12,983 nt of DNA from JANXVV01 sp038230975 (lineage in GTDB: Bacteria; Planctomycetota; Phycisphaerae; Tepidisphaerales; Tepidisphaeraceae), in NCBI GenBank assembly GCA_038230975.1, contig JBBRMF010000147.1, forward strand, positions 1 through 12,983. The letters run 5' to 3'. A program made the position numbers and the translations under genes. Every line of letters begins with the position of its first letter. The stretch's first letter is position 1. A model generated the notes under the pieces. The model worked only from the letters and a program-made list of their open reading frames with translations, was not told the DNA's origin and searched no databases. Of the stretch, positions 7,457-12,983 are shown one piece after another.

Positions 7457-7531
7457 CAATTCGTCAACGCAACGAAGAACGCAGTCGAGACCGAAACAAA
7501 GTTGACACCGCCGGAAACGGCATCGAGCGTC

Positions 7532-7538
7532 AAGGAGG
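7532..7538 (+). promoter_or_regulatory. Strong ribosome binding site that decides the 3D gene start
   Basis: AAGGAGG, eight bases before GTG 7547. It is the best ribosome site in the window and falls directly before the segment encoding a signal peptide. Confidence 0.85.
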
Positions 7539-7546
7539 ATGCTCAA

Positions 7547-8266
7547 GTGACAAACGACTCGAAACCCAATATTTTCTCGTCCGAACGGTCTGGCCGGTGG
7601 TACTTGAAAAAACCACTGGCCACCTGCCTCGCCGCAGCGATTTCGCTGAGTTTTGCCGGGGCGACGCAGACCGCAGGCCGCAACACTTTGCCCGATGTCG
7701 CGATTCGAACCGCGACCGCAAAGACAACGGCCCGAACGACTCGATGGAAGAACGAATTTCTGTTTCCTGTGAAAGGGCGTGACAAGCAGTCGGATCTCTC
7801 TCCGGAACTGCTGTACGACCTGCCAAGTGAAGCCTACGACAAAACGCGGAATGAGGTGACTCCTCACGCCGCGTCCGTCGTTGCGCCAACCACCGCCCCG
7901 TTCCTTCGCGGGCTCTATACCGGTGCCGCCAAAACCCTTATTCAATCGAACGGCAAATCAAGAATCGTCTGGCTTGAAGTCACCGGCTATTGCCCCTGCC
8001 CCAAATGTTGCGGCCCCGAAGCCGCCGGTATCACCGCCAGCGGAAAACCCGTCAATTACAACAATGGTATTTTTGTCGCCGCCGACCCGGAACTGTTTTC
8101 CTTCGGATCCAAACTGCGCGTCCCCGGTTATCACGACGGCCAAGTCGTAGAAGTCATCGATCGCGGCGGGGCGATCAAAGGCGCCAAGGTCGACGTCTAT
8201 TTCCCCACCCACGAACAAGCCGAAGCCTGGGGCCGCCAATGGGTCCCCGTCACCGTCGAACAATAA
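7547..8266 (+). CDS. Secreted 3D (Asp-Asp-Asp) domain protein
   Basis: 239 residues. An N-terminal signal-like stretch (KK at 21-22, hydrophobic 23-40: PLATCLAAAISLSFAGAT) directs export. A low-complexity Thr/Ala-rich linker follows (about 41-135). The C-terminal domain (141-238) is a 3D domain: VTGYCPCPKCCGPEAAGITA, VAADPELFSFGSKLRVPGY, VVEVIDRGGAIKGAKVDVYF, with aspartates D180, D205 and D216 in the three conserved places. This double-psi beta-barrel is shared with MltA, YabE and RpfB-type proteins acting on peptidoglycan. A lytic transglycosylase-like or cell-wall binding role is likely but unproven. Four cysteines (149, 151, 154, 155) cluster at the domain entrance. The GTG start is set by AAGGAGG; the longer frame from ATG 7331 would place the signal peptide internally. 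A hairpin repeat begins two bases after the stop. Confidence 0.85.
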   Translation: MTNDSKPNIFSSERSGRWYLKKPLATCLAAAISLSFAGATQTAGRNTLPDVAIRTATAKTTARTTRWKNEFLFPVKGRDKQSDLSPELLYDLPSEAYDKTRNEVTPHAASVVAPTTAPFLRGLYTGAAKTLIQSNGKSRIVWLEVTGYCPCPKCCGPEAAGITASGKPVNYNNGIFVAADPELFSFGSKLRVPGYHDGQVVEVIDRGGAIKGAKVDVYFPTHEQAEAWGRQWVPVTVEQ

Positions 8267-8342
8267 GAGGTGGCATGGGCGTCCCGCCCGTGCTTTCTTC
8301 GAATGTACAAGAAGAACACGGGCGAGACGCCCATGCCACCTC
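8267..8342. repeat. Dispersed hairpin repeat, copy 3, between convergent genes
   Basis: Arms 8269-8294 and 8315-8340 pair over 26 bp with one internal and one inner-edge mismatch. Outer GA/TC bases extend the stem to 8267-8342. It fills the whole gap between the stop of the 3D gene (8266) and the stop of the MCE gene (8344), so it is placed to act as a bidirectional transcript end or RNA-stabilising stem. The loop is AT-rich but no T-run follows either arm. Confidence 0.92.
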
Positions 8343-8343
8343 G

Positions 8344-9579
8344 TCAATCCTCTTTCACTTTCGTCCACAGTTTCTGTTCCACCGCCTGGAATCCATCGAA
8401 ACTTTTCGTCACCCGTTTCATCAACTTCTCGATCGACTCTTTATCCACCTGCTGATTCTGCAGCGCATCGCGTAAAGCGAGCGAGGCATCGTTTAACTCA
8501 TTGGCCCCATCCGCAAATTCGCGGGCGGCGTCGTAGAGATTGAGATTGGCCATCTCATTCGGCGCCGGTTTGTAGAGCAATCGCCAGGGACTGCGGCGAA
8601 TCTCGGCAGTGGCATTTTTCAAGTTGTCGCTCGCGATTTTTAACCCGGCGATCATCGCGTCCAGTTTGCCGCGGTTGCCGTTGATGACATTCTTCGCCGA
8701 CGCGGTTAAATCCTTCGCATTCGTCGCGGTCGATTTCACATCTTCCAGGGCCGCGTTCGCGCTCTCGACCGTTTTGTCGAGCTTGGCGAGAAGACCCTCC
8801 ACGCGGTCAATCATCGAAGGCGCTTTCTTGTCGATCGCCGCACTGATCGACGCCAGATGTGCCGCCGTCGTGCGGAAATCGGGAGTCGTGTCCCCGAATA
8901 AATCGCGGATCTTCACCATCATCTCTGCCGTGCGATCGGCGACGAAATGATATTTCTTCAACGCCGGGTCAACCTGGCCATGCGCATCGTCAATCAATCT
9001 CGTCGCATGCTCTCCGGTCGTGACAAAACTTTCGGCTGTCTTACCGAACTTTGCCACCGTGTCATTCACCGCGGGCAGCGTTTTTCGATCCACGGTTCCC
9101 AGGATATTTCGCATCGGATCGCCCAGCTGTGAAATCGTGGCCAGCATTTCCGACAGCCCGCCCGCCCGCCCGGCGATTTCTTCATTCGGCGGTAACTTCT
9201 CGCCTTTTCCCAGGCTTTCAAAATTCAGGCAGCTCGAACCGGTGACTCCCGTTTGAATCCGCAACACCGCTTCACGGTGGATCTGATATTTTTTGGGAAA
9301 CGTAAATTCAACCCGCACCCGCACATCGGCCGGGTTTTCCTGATCGGCCCCCACGACGACGATCTTTTCAACCGTGCCCACCTTAAAACCACCCACCCGA
9401 ACATCGTCTCCGGTCTGCAAGCCACCCACATCGTCCTTCAACGTGAAAAACGCCGCGCGCAATTCCTTTGGCTCTGACCAGGTGGAAAGACCTTTGATTC
9501 CCACGATCACCCCAATAATCGCGACAATCGTCACCAGAATAAAAAGGCCGGATTTCAGGGCGTTGCGATCTTTACTCAT
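8344..9579 (-). CDS. mlaD: MCE-domain protein, long MlaD-like lipid transport subunit
   Basis: 411 residues. A single N-terminal membrane anchor (about 10-30, SGLFILVTIVAIIGVIVG) is followed by an MCE domain at about 40-125: LKDDVGGLQTGDDVRVGG and FKVGTVEKI are hallmark segments. From about 140 to the end the protein is predominantly alpha-helical, with long heptad-like stretches (DRVEGLLAKLDKTVESANAA). E. coli MlaD is only about 180 residues, so the tail is extra, as in PqiB, Mce1 or plant TGD2-type proteins, where helical tails form a tunnel or needle. MCE rings pass phospholipid between inner and outer membrane. I start at ATG 9579 (MSKDRNALKSG) with GGGA six bases upstream; ATG 9585 and TTG 9591 are alternatives. 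It is the last gene of the run, 88 bp after the ATPase gene, with a hairpin repeat between. Confidence 0.85.
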   Translation of the reverse strand: MSKDRNALKSGLFILVTIVAIIGVIVGIKGLSTWSEPKELRAAFFTLKDDVGGLQTGDDVRVGGFKVGTVEKIVVVGADQENPADVRVRVEFTFPKKYQIHREAVLRIQTGVTGSSCLNFESLGKGEKLPPNEEIAGRAGGLSEMLATISQLGDPMRNILGTVDRKTLPAVNDTVAKFGKTAESFVTTGEHATRLIDDAHGQVDPALKKYHFVADRTAEMMVKIRDLFGDTTPDFRTTAAHLASISAAIDKKAPSMIDRVEGLLAKLDKTVESANAALEDVKSTATNAKDLTASAKNVINGNRGKLDAMIAGLKIASDNLKNATAEIRRSPWRLLYKPAPNEMANLNLYDAAREFADGANELNDASLALRDALQNQQVDKESIEKLMKRVTKSFDGFQAVEQKLWTKVKED

Positions 9580-9597
9580 AACCATTCCCAAACTTCA

Positions 9598-9667
9598 GGT
9601 GGCATGGGCGTCTCGCCCGTGCGTCCGTTTCTCGAAAACCAATGCACGGGCGAGACGCCCATGCCAC
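9598..9667. repeat. Dispersed hairpin repeat, copy 4, in the mlaF-mlaD gap
   Basis: Arms 9598-9621 and 9644-9667, a 24-bp perfect stem with a loop of about 22 nt. The right arm ends at the base before the mlaF stop codon (9668), and the left arm starts 18 bp upstream of the mlaD ATG. Confidence 0.95.
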
Positions 9668-10477
9668 TCAATCCTGCTCATTCACCCCAAGCAAATCCTC
9701 TTCATACCCTTCAGCGCGGCGTCGATCGGTCAACGGCCCATCCGCCAGCCCATACACAAACTGATGCACCAGCGGATTCGTCGAATCCCGCATCTCATCC
9801 GGCGTCCCGCAGGCGATAAATTTCCCGCGATCCAGCAAAACCATCCGGTCGGCGATGCGGAACGCCGACTCCATCTCATGCGTGACCACCACGCTGGTCA
9901 CGCCGAGTTTATCATTCAGATCCATGATCAGATGATCGATCTCCGTGCTCGTGACCGGATCGAGCCCGGCACTCGGTTCATCGTAAAACAGGATCTTCGG
10001 ATCCAGCGAAATCGCTCGCGCCAGCCCGGCACGTTTTTTCATTCCGCCGGAAAGCATCGCGGGCATCTTGTCGGCGTGCGTGCGCAGACCAACGAGCTCC
10101 AGCTTGATCTTGACCATGATTTCAATGGTCTCATCCGGCAGATCGGTATGTTCCTGCAACGGTAACGCGACGTTCTCGGCAACGGTCATCGAGTTGAACA
10201 ACGCGCCACTCTGAAACAGCACGCCGATCGAACGGCGGTAATCATCCAATTCATGGCAAGACATGCGACCGAGGCTCTTGCCGAGGGAAAGAATGTCGCC
10301 GCCATCGAGTTTTTCATTGCCGATCATCAGTCGCAGCAAGGTGGATTTGCCCGACCCGGAACCTCCGAGAATGACGAGTGTTTCCCCGCGATTCACATCG
10401 AGCTTGATTCCGTCGAGAACGGTGCGCCCATCAAATCTCTTAACGACACTGAGAACTTGGATGACGGCTTCAGACAT
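9668..10477 (-). CDS. mlaF: Lipid-transport ABC ATPase MlaF
   Basis: 269 residues, normal length for MlaF/Ttg2A. All ATPase motifs are intact: Walker A GGSGSGKST (38-46), Q-loop Q89 in LFQSGALF, signature LSGGMKKRAGLARAI (142-156), Walker B ILFYDEP (162-168) followed by SAGLDP, and switch histidine H200. GALFNSMTVAENVALPL is characteristic of the MlaF branch. The C-terminal extension (from about 240, YGLADGPL...GYEEDLL) resembles the MlaF tail that contacts the STAS subunit MlaB in E. coli. It energises phospholipid transport with MlaE and the MCE protein. ATG 10477 lies only 8 bp after a hairpin repeat and has no clear ribosome site, so its translation may rely on coupling or leader structure. 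Confidence 0.92.
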   Translation of the reverse strand: MSEAVIQVLSVVKRFDGRTVLDGIKLDVNRGETLVILGGSGSGKSTLLRLMIGNEKLDGGDILSLGKSLGRMSCHELDDYRRSIGVLFQSGALFNSMTVAENVALPLQEHTDLPDETIEIMVKIKLELVGLRTHADKMPAMLSGGMKKRAGLARAISLDPKILFYDEPSAGLDPVTSTEIDHLIMDLNDKLGVTSVVVTHEMESAFRIADRMVLLDRGKFIACGTPDEMRDSTNPLVHQFVYGLADGPLTDRRRAEGYEEDLLGVNEQD

Positions 10478-10485
10478 AAATCACA

Positions 10486-10550
10486 GGTGGCATGGGCGTC
10501 TCGCCCGTGCTTCTTTTAATAAAAATGCACAGGCGAGACGCCCATGCCAC
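10486..10550. repeat. Dispersed hairpin repeat, copy 5, in the mlaE-mlaF gap
   Basis: Left arm 10486-10510, right arm 10527-10550, one mismatch (A at 10531 in place of G). It takes up nearly all of the 75-bp gap between the mlaE stop (10553) and the mlaF start (10477). Confidence 0.93.
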
Positions 10551-10552
10551 TT

Positions 10553-11362
10553 CTACAATCCGAGATAGAAAAACACTGCGTTGAATATCAGGTCGATCGC
10601 GATCAAGGAGACGATCGTCAGCACCACCGTGCGCGTCGTCGCTCGTCCAACGCCCTGCGCGCCACCCGTAACGCCAAGTCCCAGGTAACAGGCCAGACTG
10701 CTGATCACGACCCCAAACACGGCTGATTTGCTCAGCCCCGTGATAAAGTCGCGGAGCTTCAAAGCGTCGAGCGTGTGAGCCAGATATTGTTCGTGACCAA
10801 TGTCAAGGAAGCATTGCCCGACAACCATCCCGCCGAGAACGCCGAGCAAATCACCGATCACCGAGACGCACACCAGCATCACCGCCGTCGCCAAAACGCG
10901 TGGAACGACGAGAAATCGAATCGGATCGATTGCGTGGGCCTGCAGCGCTTCAATTTCCTCGGAGACCACCGTGCTCCCCATTTCCGCCGCGATGGAGGCT
11001 CCGGCAAATCCAGTCAAGACGATGGCGGCCATCAACGGGCCAAGCTCGCGGAAGATGGCAATCGCGATCACATCCGCCACCTTCGGCACCATGCCATAGT
11101 CTCGCAGTATCGGGGCCATCTGCAGCGCCAGAATCGCGCCGATACAAAACAGAACGAGGCTCACGATGGGAATGCTTTGGACGCCGACCCTGTCCATCTG
11201 GGCCCAGAGATTTTTCCAACCGAGCCGCCGTCCTCGCTTGCTGAACAGTGCGCGACGACTCGCGGCAATCGTATCGAGAATGAGATACCCGAGCCCCCCG
11301 ATCAGTTCCACACCGCGACGGACGCTGCCTAACACAACGATGATGGGGGACAACGCATTCAT
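10553..11362 (-). CDS. mlaE: Lipid-transport ABC permease MlaE
   Basis: 269 residues, the usual permease length, with five to six hydrophobic segments (about 63-83, 96-125, 150-180, 212-232, 245-268). The family signature is clear: FRELGPLMAAIVLTGFAGAS (104-123), AAEMGSTVVSEEIEALQ (125-141) and IDPIRFLVVPRVLA (145-158), where the EEIEAL segment forms the coupling helix that meets MlaF. It forms the inner-membrane core of the phospholipid transporter. I start at ATG 11362 (MNALSPIIVV). No good ribosome site is visible there, so the start is less certain. The open frame running further upstream to 11545 crosses a hairpin repeat and is rejected. The gap from the STAS gene is 157 bp. Confidence 0.9.
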   Translation of the reverse strand: MNALSPIIVVLGSVRRGVELIGGLGYLILDTIAASRRALFSKRGRRLGWKNLWAQMDRVGVQSIPIVSLVLFCIGAILALQMAPILRDYGMVPKVADVIAIAIFRELGPLMAAIVLTGFAGASIAAEMGSTVVSEEIEALQAHAIDPIRFLVVPRVLATAVMLVCVSVIGDLLGVLGGMVVGQCFLDIGHEQYLAHTLDALKLRDFITGLSKSAVFGVVISSLACYLGLGVTGGAQGVGRATTRTVVLTIVSLIAIDLIFNAVFFYLGL

Positions 11363-11404
11363 GCTAATATCAAAACGCACGCATTCGGACGCGCGGAGAA
11401 TTCT

Positions 11405-11439
11405 AAATTCCGTAGCTTCCGCACTGAGCCTGGGAATTT
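11405..11439. repeat. Short inverted repeat in the STAS-mlaE gap
   Basis: AAATTCC (11405-11411) and GGAATTT (11433-11439), a 7-bp perfect inverted repeat 43 bp upstream of the proposed mlaE start and next to hairpin copy 6. It could be a weak leader hairpin or an operator, or chance. Confidence 0.3.
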
Positions 11440-11442
11440 TTA

Positions 11443-11508
11443 GGTGGCGTAGGCGTCTCGCCCGCGTTTTCTTAAGCAAAAAAGCACGGGCGAGACGCCC
11501 ATGCCACC
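11443..11508. repeat. Dispersed hairpin repeat, copy 6, in the STAS-mlaE gap (one arm diverged)
   Basis: The right arm (11483-11508) is consensus. The left arm (11443-11466) has GGTGGCGTAGGCGTC in place of GGTGGCATGGGCGTC, and CGCG in place of CGTG near its inner end. It lies 11 bp from the STAS stop codon (11520). Confidence 0.9.
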
Positions 11509-11519
11509 GTTCACGCACA

Positions 11520-11888
11520 CTACTTCGCCAAGGCCTCGGCCTCATCCTTCACGACGTTGAAGATTGTATCCAACCGCGCAATTTCCAGCAGCCCTTTCAC
11601 GCGCGGCTGCAAGTTCGTCAGGAACACCTTCCCCCCGATCCGCCGCATTTTCTGCAGCGCCTCAACCAGCACCGCCACGGCACTGCTATCCATATAGGGC
11701 ACCTGCTGCAAATTGAGAATGAGCTTCTGCGGATCACCGCGCAACAGCACATCCAACATCGCCCCGCGCAATTCAGGGCTATTGTGCAGATCGATTTCAC
11801 CGCGGATGGACGCAATCACCGATGTGCCTTCCACGCGCGCCGAAGGCACCAGATCTGTTCCTGCATTCAGTTCGATCGATTGGTTCAT
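11520..11888 (-). CDS. STAS-domain protein (anti-sigma antagonist or MlaB-like)
   Basis: 122 residues, a single STAS domain (about 20-115). IASIRGEIDLHNSPELRG, KLILNLQQVPYMDSSAVAVL and GGKVFLTNLQPRVKGLLEIA match SpoIIAA/RsbV. The phospho-acceptor serine is present: S68 in MDSSA aligns with Ser58 of SpoIIAA. Its two neighbours suggest two roles. The kinase gene immediately upstream (2 bp gap) points to partner switching in the RsbV/RsbW manner. The permease gene downstream points to MlaB, the STAS subunit of the Mla transporter. It may do both. ATG 11888 is chosen because the longer frame would overlap the kinase gene. Its ribosome site is weak (GAAAG), fitting translational coupling. Confidence 0.85.
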   Translation of the reverse strand: MNQSIELNAGTDLVPSARVEGTSVIASIRGEIDLHNSPELRGAMLDVLLRGDPQKLILNLQQVPYMDSSAVAVLVEALQKMRRIGGKVFLTNLQPRVKGLLEIARLDTIFNVVKDEAEALAK

Positions 11889-11890
11889 GA

Positions 11891-12358
11891 CTACTTTCGT
11901 TTGACTAACGTCAACAGCATTCCATCCGGCTGCGGCGTGAAGGTCACTTCGTCCATCATTCTTCGCAAGCAAATTAGCCCGACACCGCCGGGTTCCAATG
12001 CATTGTATGGCTTAGGCGGCATTTCCGAAGGATTTCGGCCGTTGCCCCAGTCGCGAATCGTAATTCGCAGCGACGTCGAACCCAAATCGGGCGACTCGTC
12101 ATAGTCCGCTATCAATAAGATCGGCTTTCCTGAGGTTCCGCCGTAAGCATGTCGAATGACATTCGCCATGGCCTCATTCACGCACAATCCCACTTGGGCC
12201 TGCGCGTTCTCACTAAACCCATGATGAGCCGCGAAATGCTCCACAGCCTTACGGGCCTTGGCAAGCTCAGCCGTATGGCTCGCCAGATGCAGCTCAAGCC
12301 GCGATCCGTTTTCACCGGGAAGAGGTTGAGGAACTGAGTGATTCAAGGGAGTTGCCAA
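11891..12358 (-). CDS. RsbW/SpoIIAB-like serine kinase (anti-sigma-factor type)
   Basis: 155 residues, an HATPase_c_2 domain of the GHKL fold. The N-box CVNEAMANVIRHAYGG (59-74) has catalytic-base E62 and Mg-ligand N66. The G1 box IRDWGNGRNP (101-110) has the DxGxG motif, and GGVGLICLRRMMDEV (124-138) is the G2 box and following helix. All residues needed for ATP binding and kinase action appear intact. Such proteins phosphorylate a STAS partner and often sequester a sigma factor; the STAS partner is encoded 2 bp downstream. No sigma factor gene is present in the window. The start is TTG 12358, just after the preceding gene's stop; GTGAG five bases upstream may serve as ribosome site. TTG 12346 is an alternative. 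Confidence 0.85.
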   Translation of the reverse strand: MATPLNHSVPQPLPGENGSRLELHLASHTAELAKARKAVEHFAAHHGFSENAQAQVGLCVNEAMANVIRHAYGGTSGKPILLIADYDESPDLGSTSLRITIRDWGNGRNPSEMPPKPYNALEPGGVGLICLRRMMDEVTFTPQPDGMLLTLVKRK

Positions 12359-12364
12359 ATAAAC

Positions 12365-12784
12365 TCACGATGGCCGGGTACTGGCCGGCACCACTTTATT
12401 TTGCACCTGAGCAGGATCGGCGAGCCATTGTCGCCACTTCAGCGCCGCCGGTTCTCGACGTGTTTCATCGTCGAAATAGCGATAGCCAAAGTTCTGGCCA
12501 GTCAAGATTTCAAGCGCATGATTTGCGTAAAACCGAATCGCCGGGTCATCGTTGTCCAGATCTTTGACGAGTTGTGGCACGGCACCGCGATCCTTCTCGC
12601 GCACCGCTTTTTGGATGGCCGGTATCTTGACCGACGGGTCCGGGTTCGTGACTGACAAAGGCGGACGCGGTGCCGTGCATGAACCCAGCACCCAGAATGC
12701 GCACAGCCCAACCCATCTCAACTGCCGAACCAATCGAGCAATGCGCTCTGGACGCGAATATTCACCAATGCCATGCGCTTTCAT
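12365..12784 (-). CDS. HEAT-repeat lipoprotein, first gene of the kinase-STAS-Mla run
   Basis: 139 residues. A basic N-region (RPERIARLVRQLR) and hydrophobic WVGLCAFWVLGSC form a lipoprotein signal, with C36 the likely lipidated residue. After a proline-rich spacer, residues about 52-90 (VKIPAIQKAVREKD, then AVPQLVKDLDNDDPAIRFYA, then NHALEILTG) are one to two HEAT-type helical pairs, scaffolds for protein contacts. The C-terminus (FDDETRREPAALKWRQWLAD) resembles the tail often found after HEAT repeats in planctomycete lipoproteins (from memory, not checked). Its stop is 6 bp before the kinase start, so it probably shares their mRNA. ATG 12784 has AAGG four to five bases upstream. It could be a periplasmic sensor or an unrelated structural protein; nothing in the sequence decides. 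Confidence 0.75.
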   Translation of the reverse strand: MKAHGIGEYSRPERIARLVRQLRWVGLCAFWVLGSCTAPRPPLSVTNPDPSVKIPAIQKAVREKDRGAVPQLVKDLDNDDPAIRFYANHALEILTGQNFGYRYFDDETRREPAALKWRQWLADPAQVQNKVVPASTRPS

Positions 12785-12983
12785 GCAACCTTGAACAAGG
12801 GATTCGAACTTGCCATTGTATCGTCTGCAATTGCGTTGTTCCTGAAACGCCTTTGTTTAACCGATTGCCGAACGGCCGATAACCCGCAGGGTGCGTGACG
12901 ATATCGGCGGGCAGTGTCCCCTCTCCCGGTACTGGGTCCGTCGATTTATCTCCCGCCGCAGAATATCACGATTCGGCTGGCAC
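12785..12983. other. Right-end region without a recognisable gene
   Basis: 199 bp upstream of the HEAT lipoprotein gene. It should hold the promoter of the run of genes to the left, but I see no convincing pair of promoter hexamers; TACAAT on the minus strand near 12815 is a possible -10 without a matching -35. No hairpin repeat copy is present here. Confidence 0.4.

Larger units (their letters stand above)
6995..7546. other. Long divergent intergenic region between gmhA and the 3D-domain gene
   Basis: About 550 bp in which I find no credible gene. Open frames here are created by repeats and lack ribosome sites. It holds a decayed copy of the main hairpin repeat (7011-7068), a second type of long hairpin (7127-7181), and a candidate promoter (7428-7456) for the rightward gene. 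I could not find a convincing promoter for gmhA. Confidence 0.6.

Noticed and set aside
7331..7546. N-terminal extension of the 3D-domain gene from ATG 7331
   Set aside because: It would put the signal peptide internally and the candidate promoter inside the gene, while GTG 7547 has an ideal AAGGAGG site.
9598..9667. Intrinsic terminator after mlaF
   Set aside because: The stem is strong but no T-run follows on the minus strand, and the downstream mlaD gene seems to belong to the same operon.
2780..11508. CRISPR array from the repeated 26-bp unit
   Set aside because: Copies are inverted pairs scattered between genes at irregular distances, not direct repeats with regular spacers.
11166..12104. 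312-codon plus-strand open frame
   Set aside because: It lies opposite mlaE, the STAS and the kinase genes, crosses a repeat, and its translation is Arg/Pro/His-rich without any recognisable domain.
12790..12812. TTCGAATCCC on the minus strand, resembling a tRNA T-loop
   Set aside because: The flanking bases do not form a T-stem (GCAAG against CCCTT), and no acceptor, D or anticodon arm is present at the right distance.

Overview
The window most likely comes from a Gram-negative bacterium of the Planctomycetes, perhaps Phycisphaerae-like. The evidence is an outer-membrane lipid transport operon (mlaE, mlaF, an MCE protein), a heptose-pathway gene (gmhA), lipoproteins with lipoboxes, and many copies of a GGTGGCATGGGCGTC... 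hairpin repeat that I associate with planctomycete genomes. The phylum call is inference: there is no rRNA or marker gene here. Genes are densely packed and moderately GC-rich. Several of them appear to start at GTG or TTG.

Left part (1-4669): the first codons of a minus-strand gene run off the left edge. Directly upstream of it in the same orientation is a very long membrane protein made of two homologous GT87-type glycosyltransferase halves. Divergent from this is an ATP-grasp protein, followed by a lipoprotein with two BON domains. A small membrane-anchored protein of unknown function converges on the BON gene.

Middle part (5109-8266): a LacI-family regulator is preceded by two perfect inverted repeats and an extra half-site, plausibly its own operators. 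It converges on gmhA with no base between the two stop codons. About 550 bp without a credible gene follow, holding one decayed copy of the main hairpin repeat, a second kind of long hairpin, and a promoter for a secreted 3D-domain (cell-wall related) protein whose start is fixed by an AAGGAGG site.

Right part (8344-12784, all minus strand): a six-gene run reads HEAT-repeat lipoprotein, RsbW/SpoIIAB-like kinase, phosphorylatable STAS protein, MlaE permease, MlaF ATPase, long MCE (MlaD-like) protein. The first three genes are separated by 6 and 2 bp. The gaps STAS/mlaE, mlaE/mlaF and mlaF/mlaD each hold one copy of the hairpin repeat, and a further copy lies between the convergent ends of the MCE gene and the 3D gene. 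E. coli Mla also uses a STAS protein (MlaB) that binds MlaF. A STAS protein here with an intact phospho-acceptor serine next to a kinase suggests that lipid transport could be switched by phosphorylation, or that a sigma-factor partner switch is co-expressed with the transporter. This is the most interesting system in the window.

The hairpin repeats contain ATG codons and open frames, so automatic gene starts tend to fall inside them. I have moved several starts downstream accordingly.
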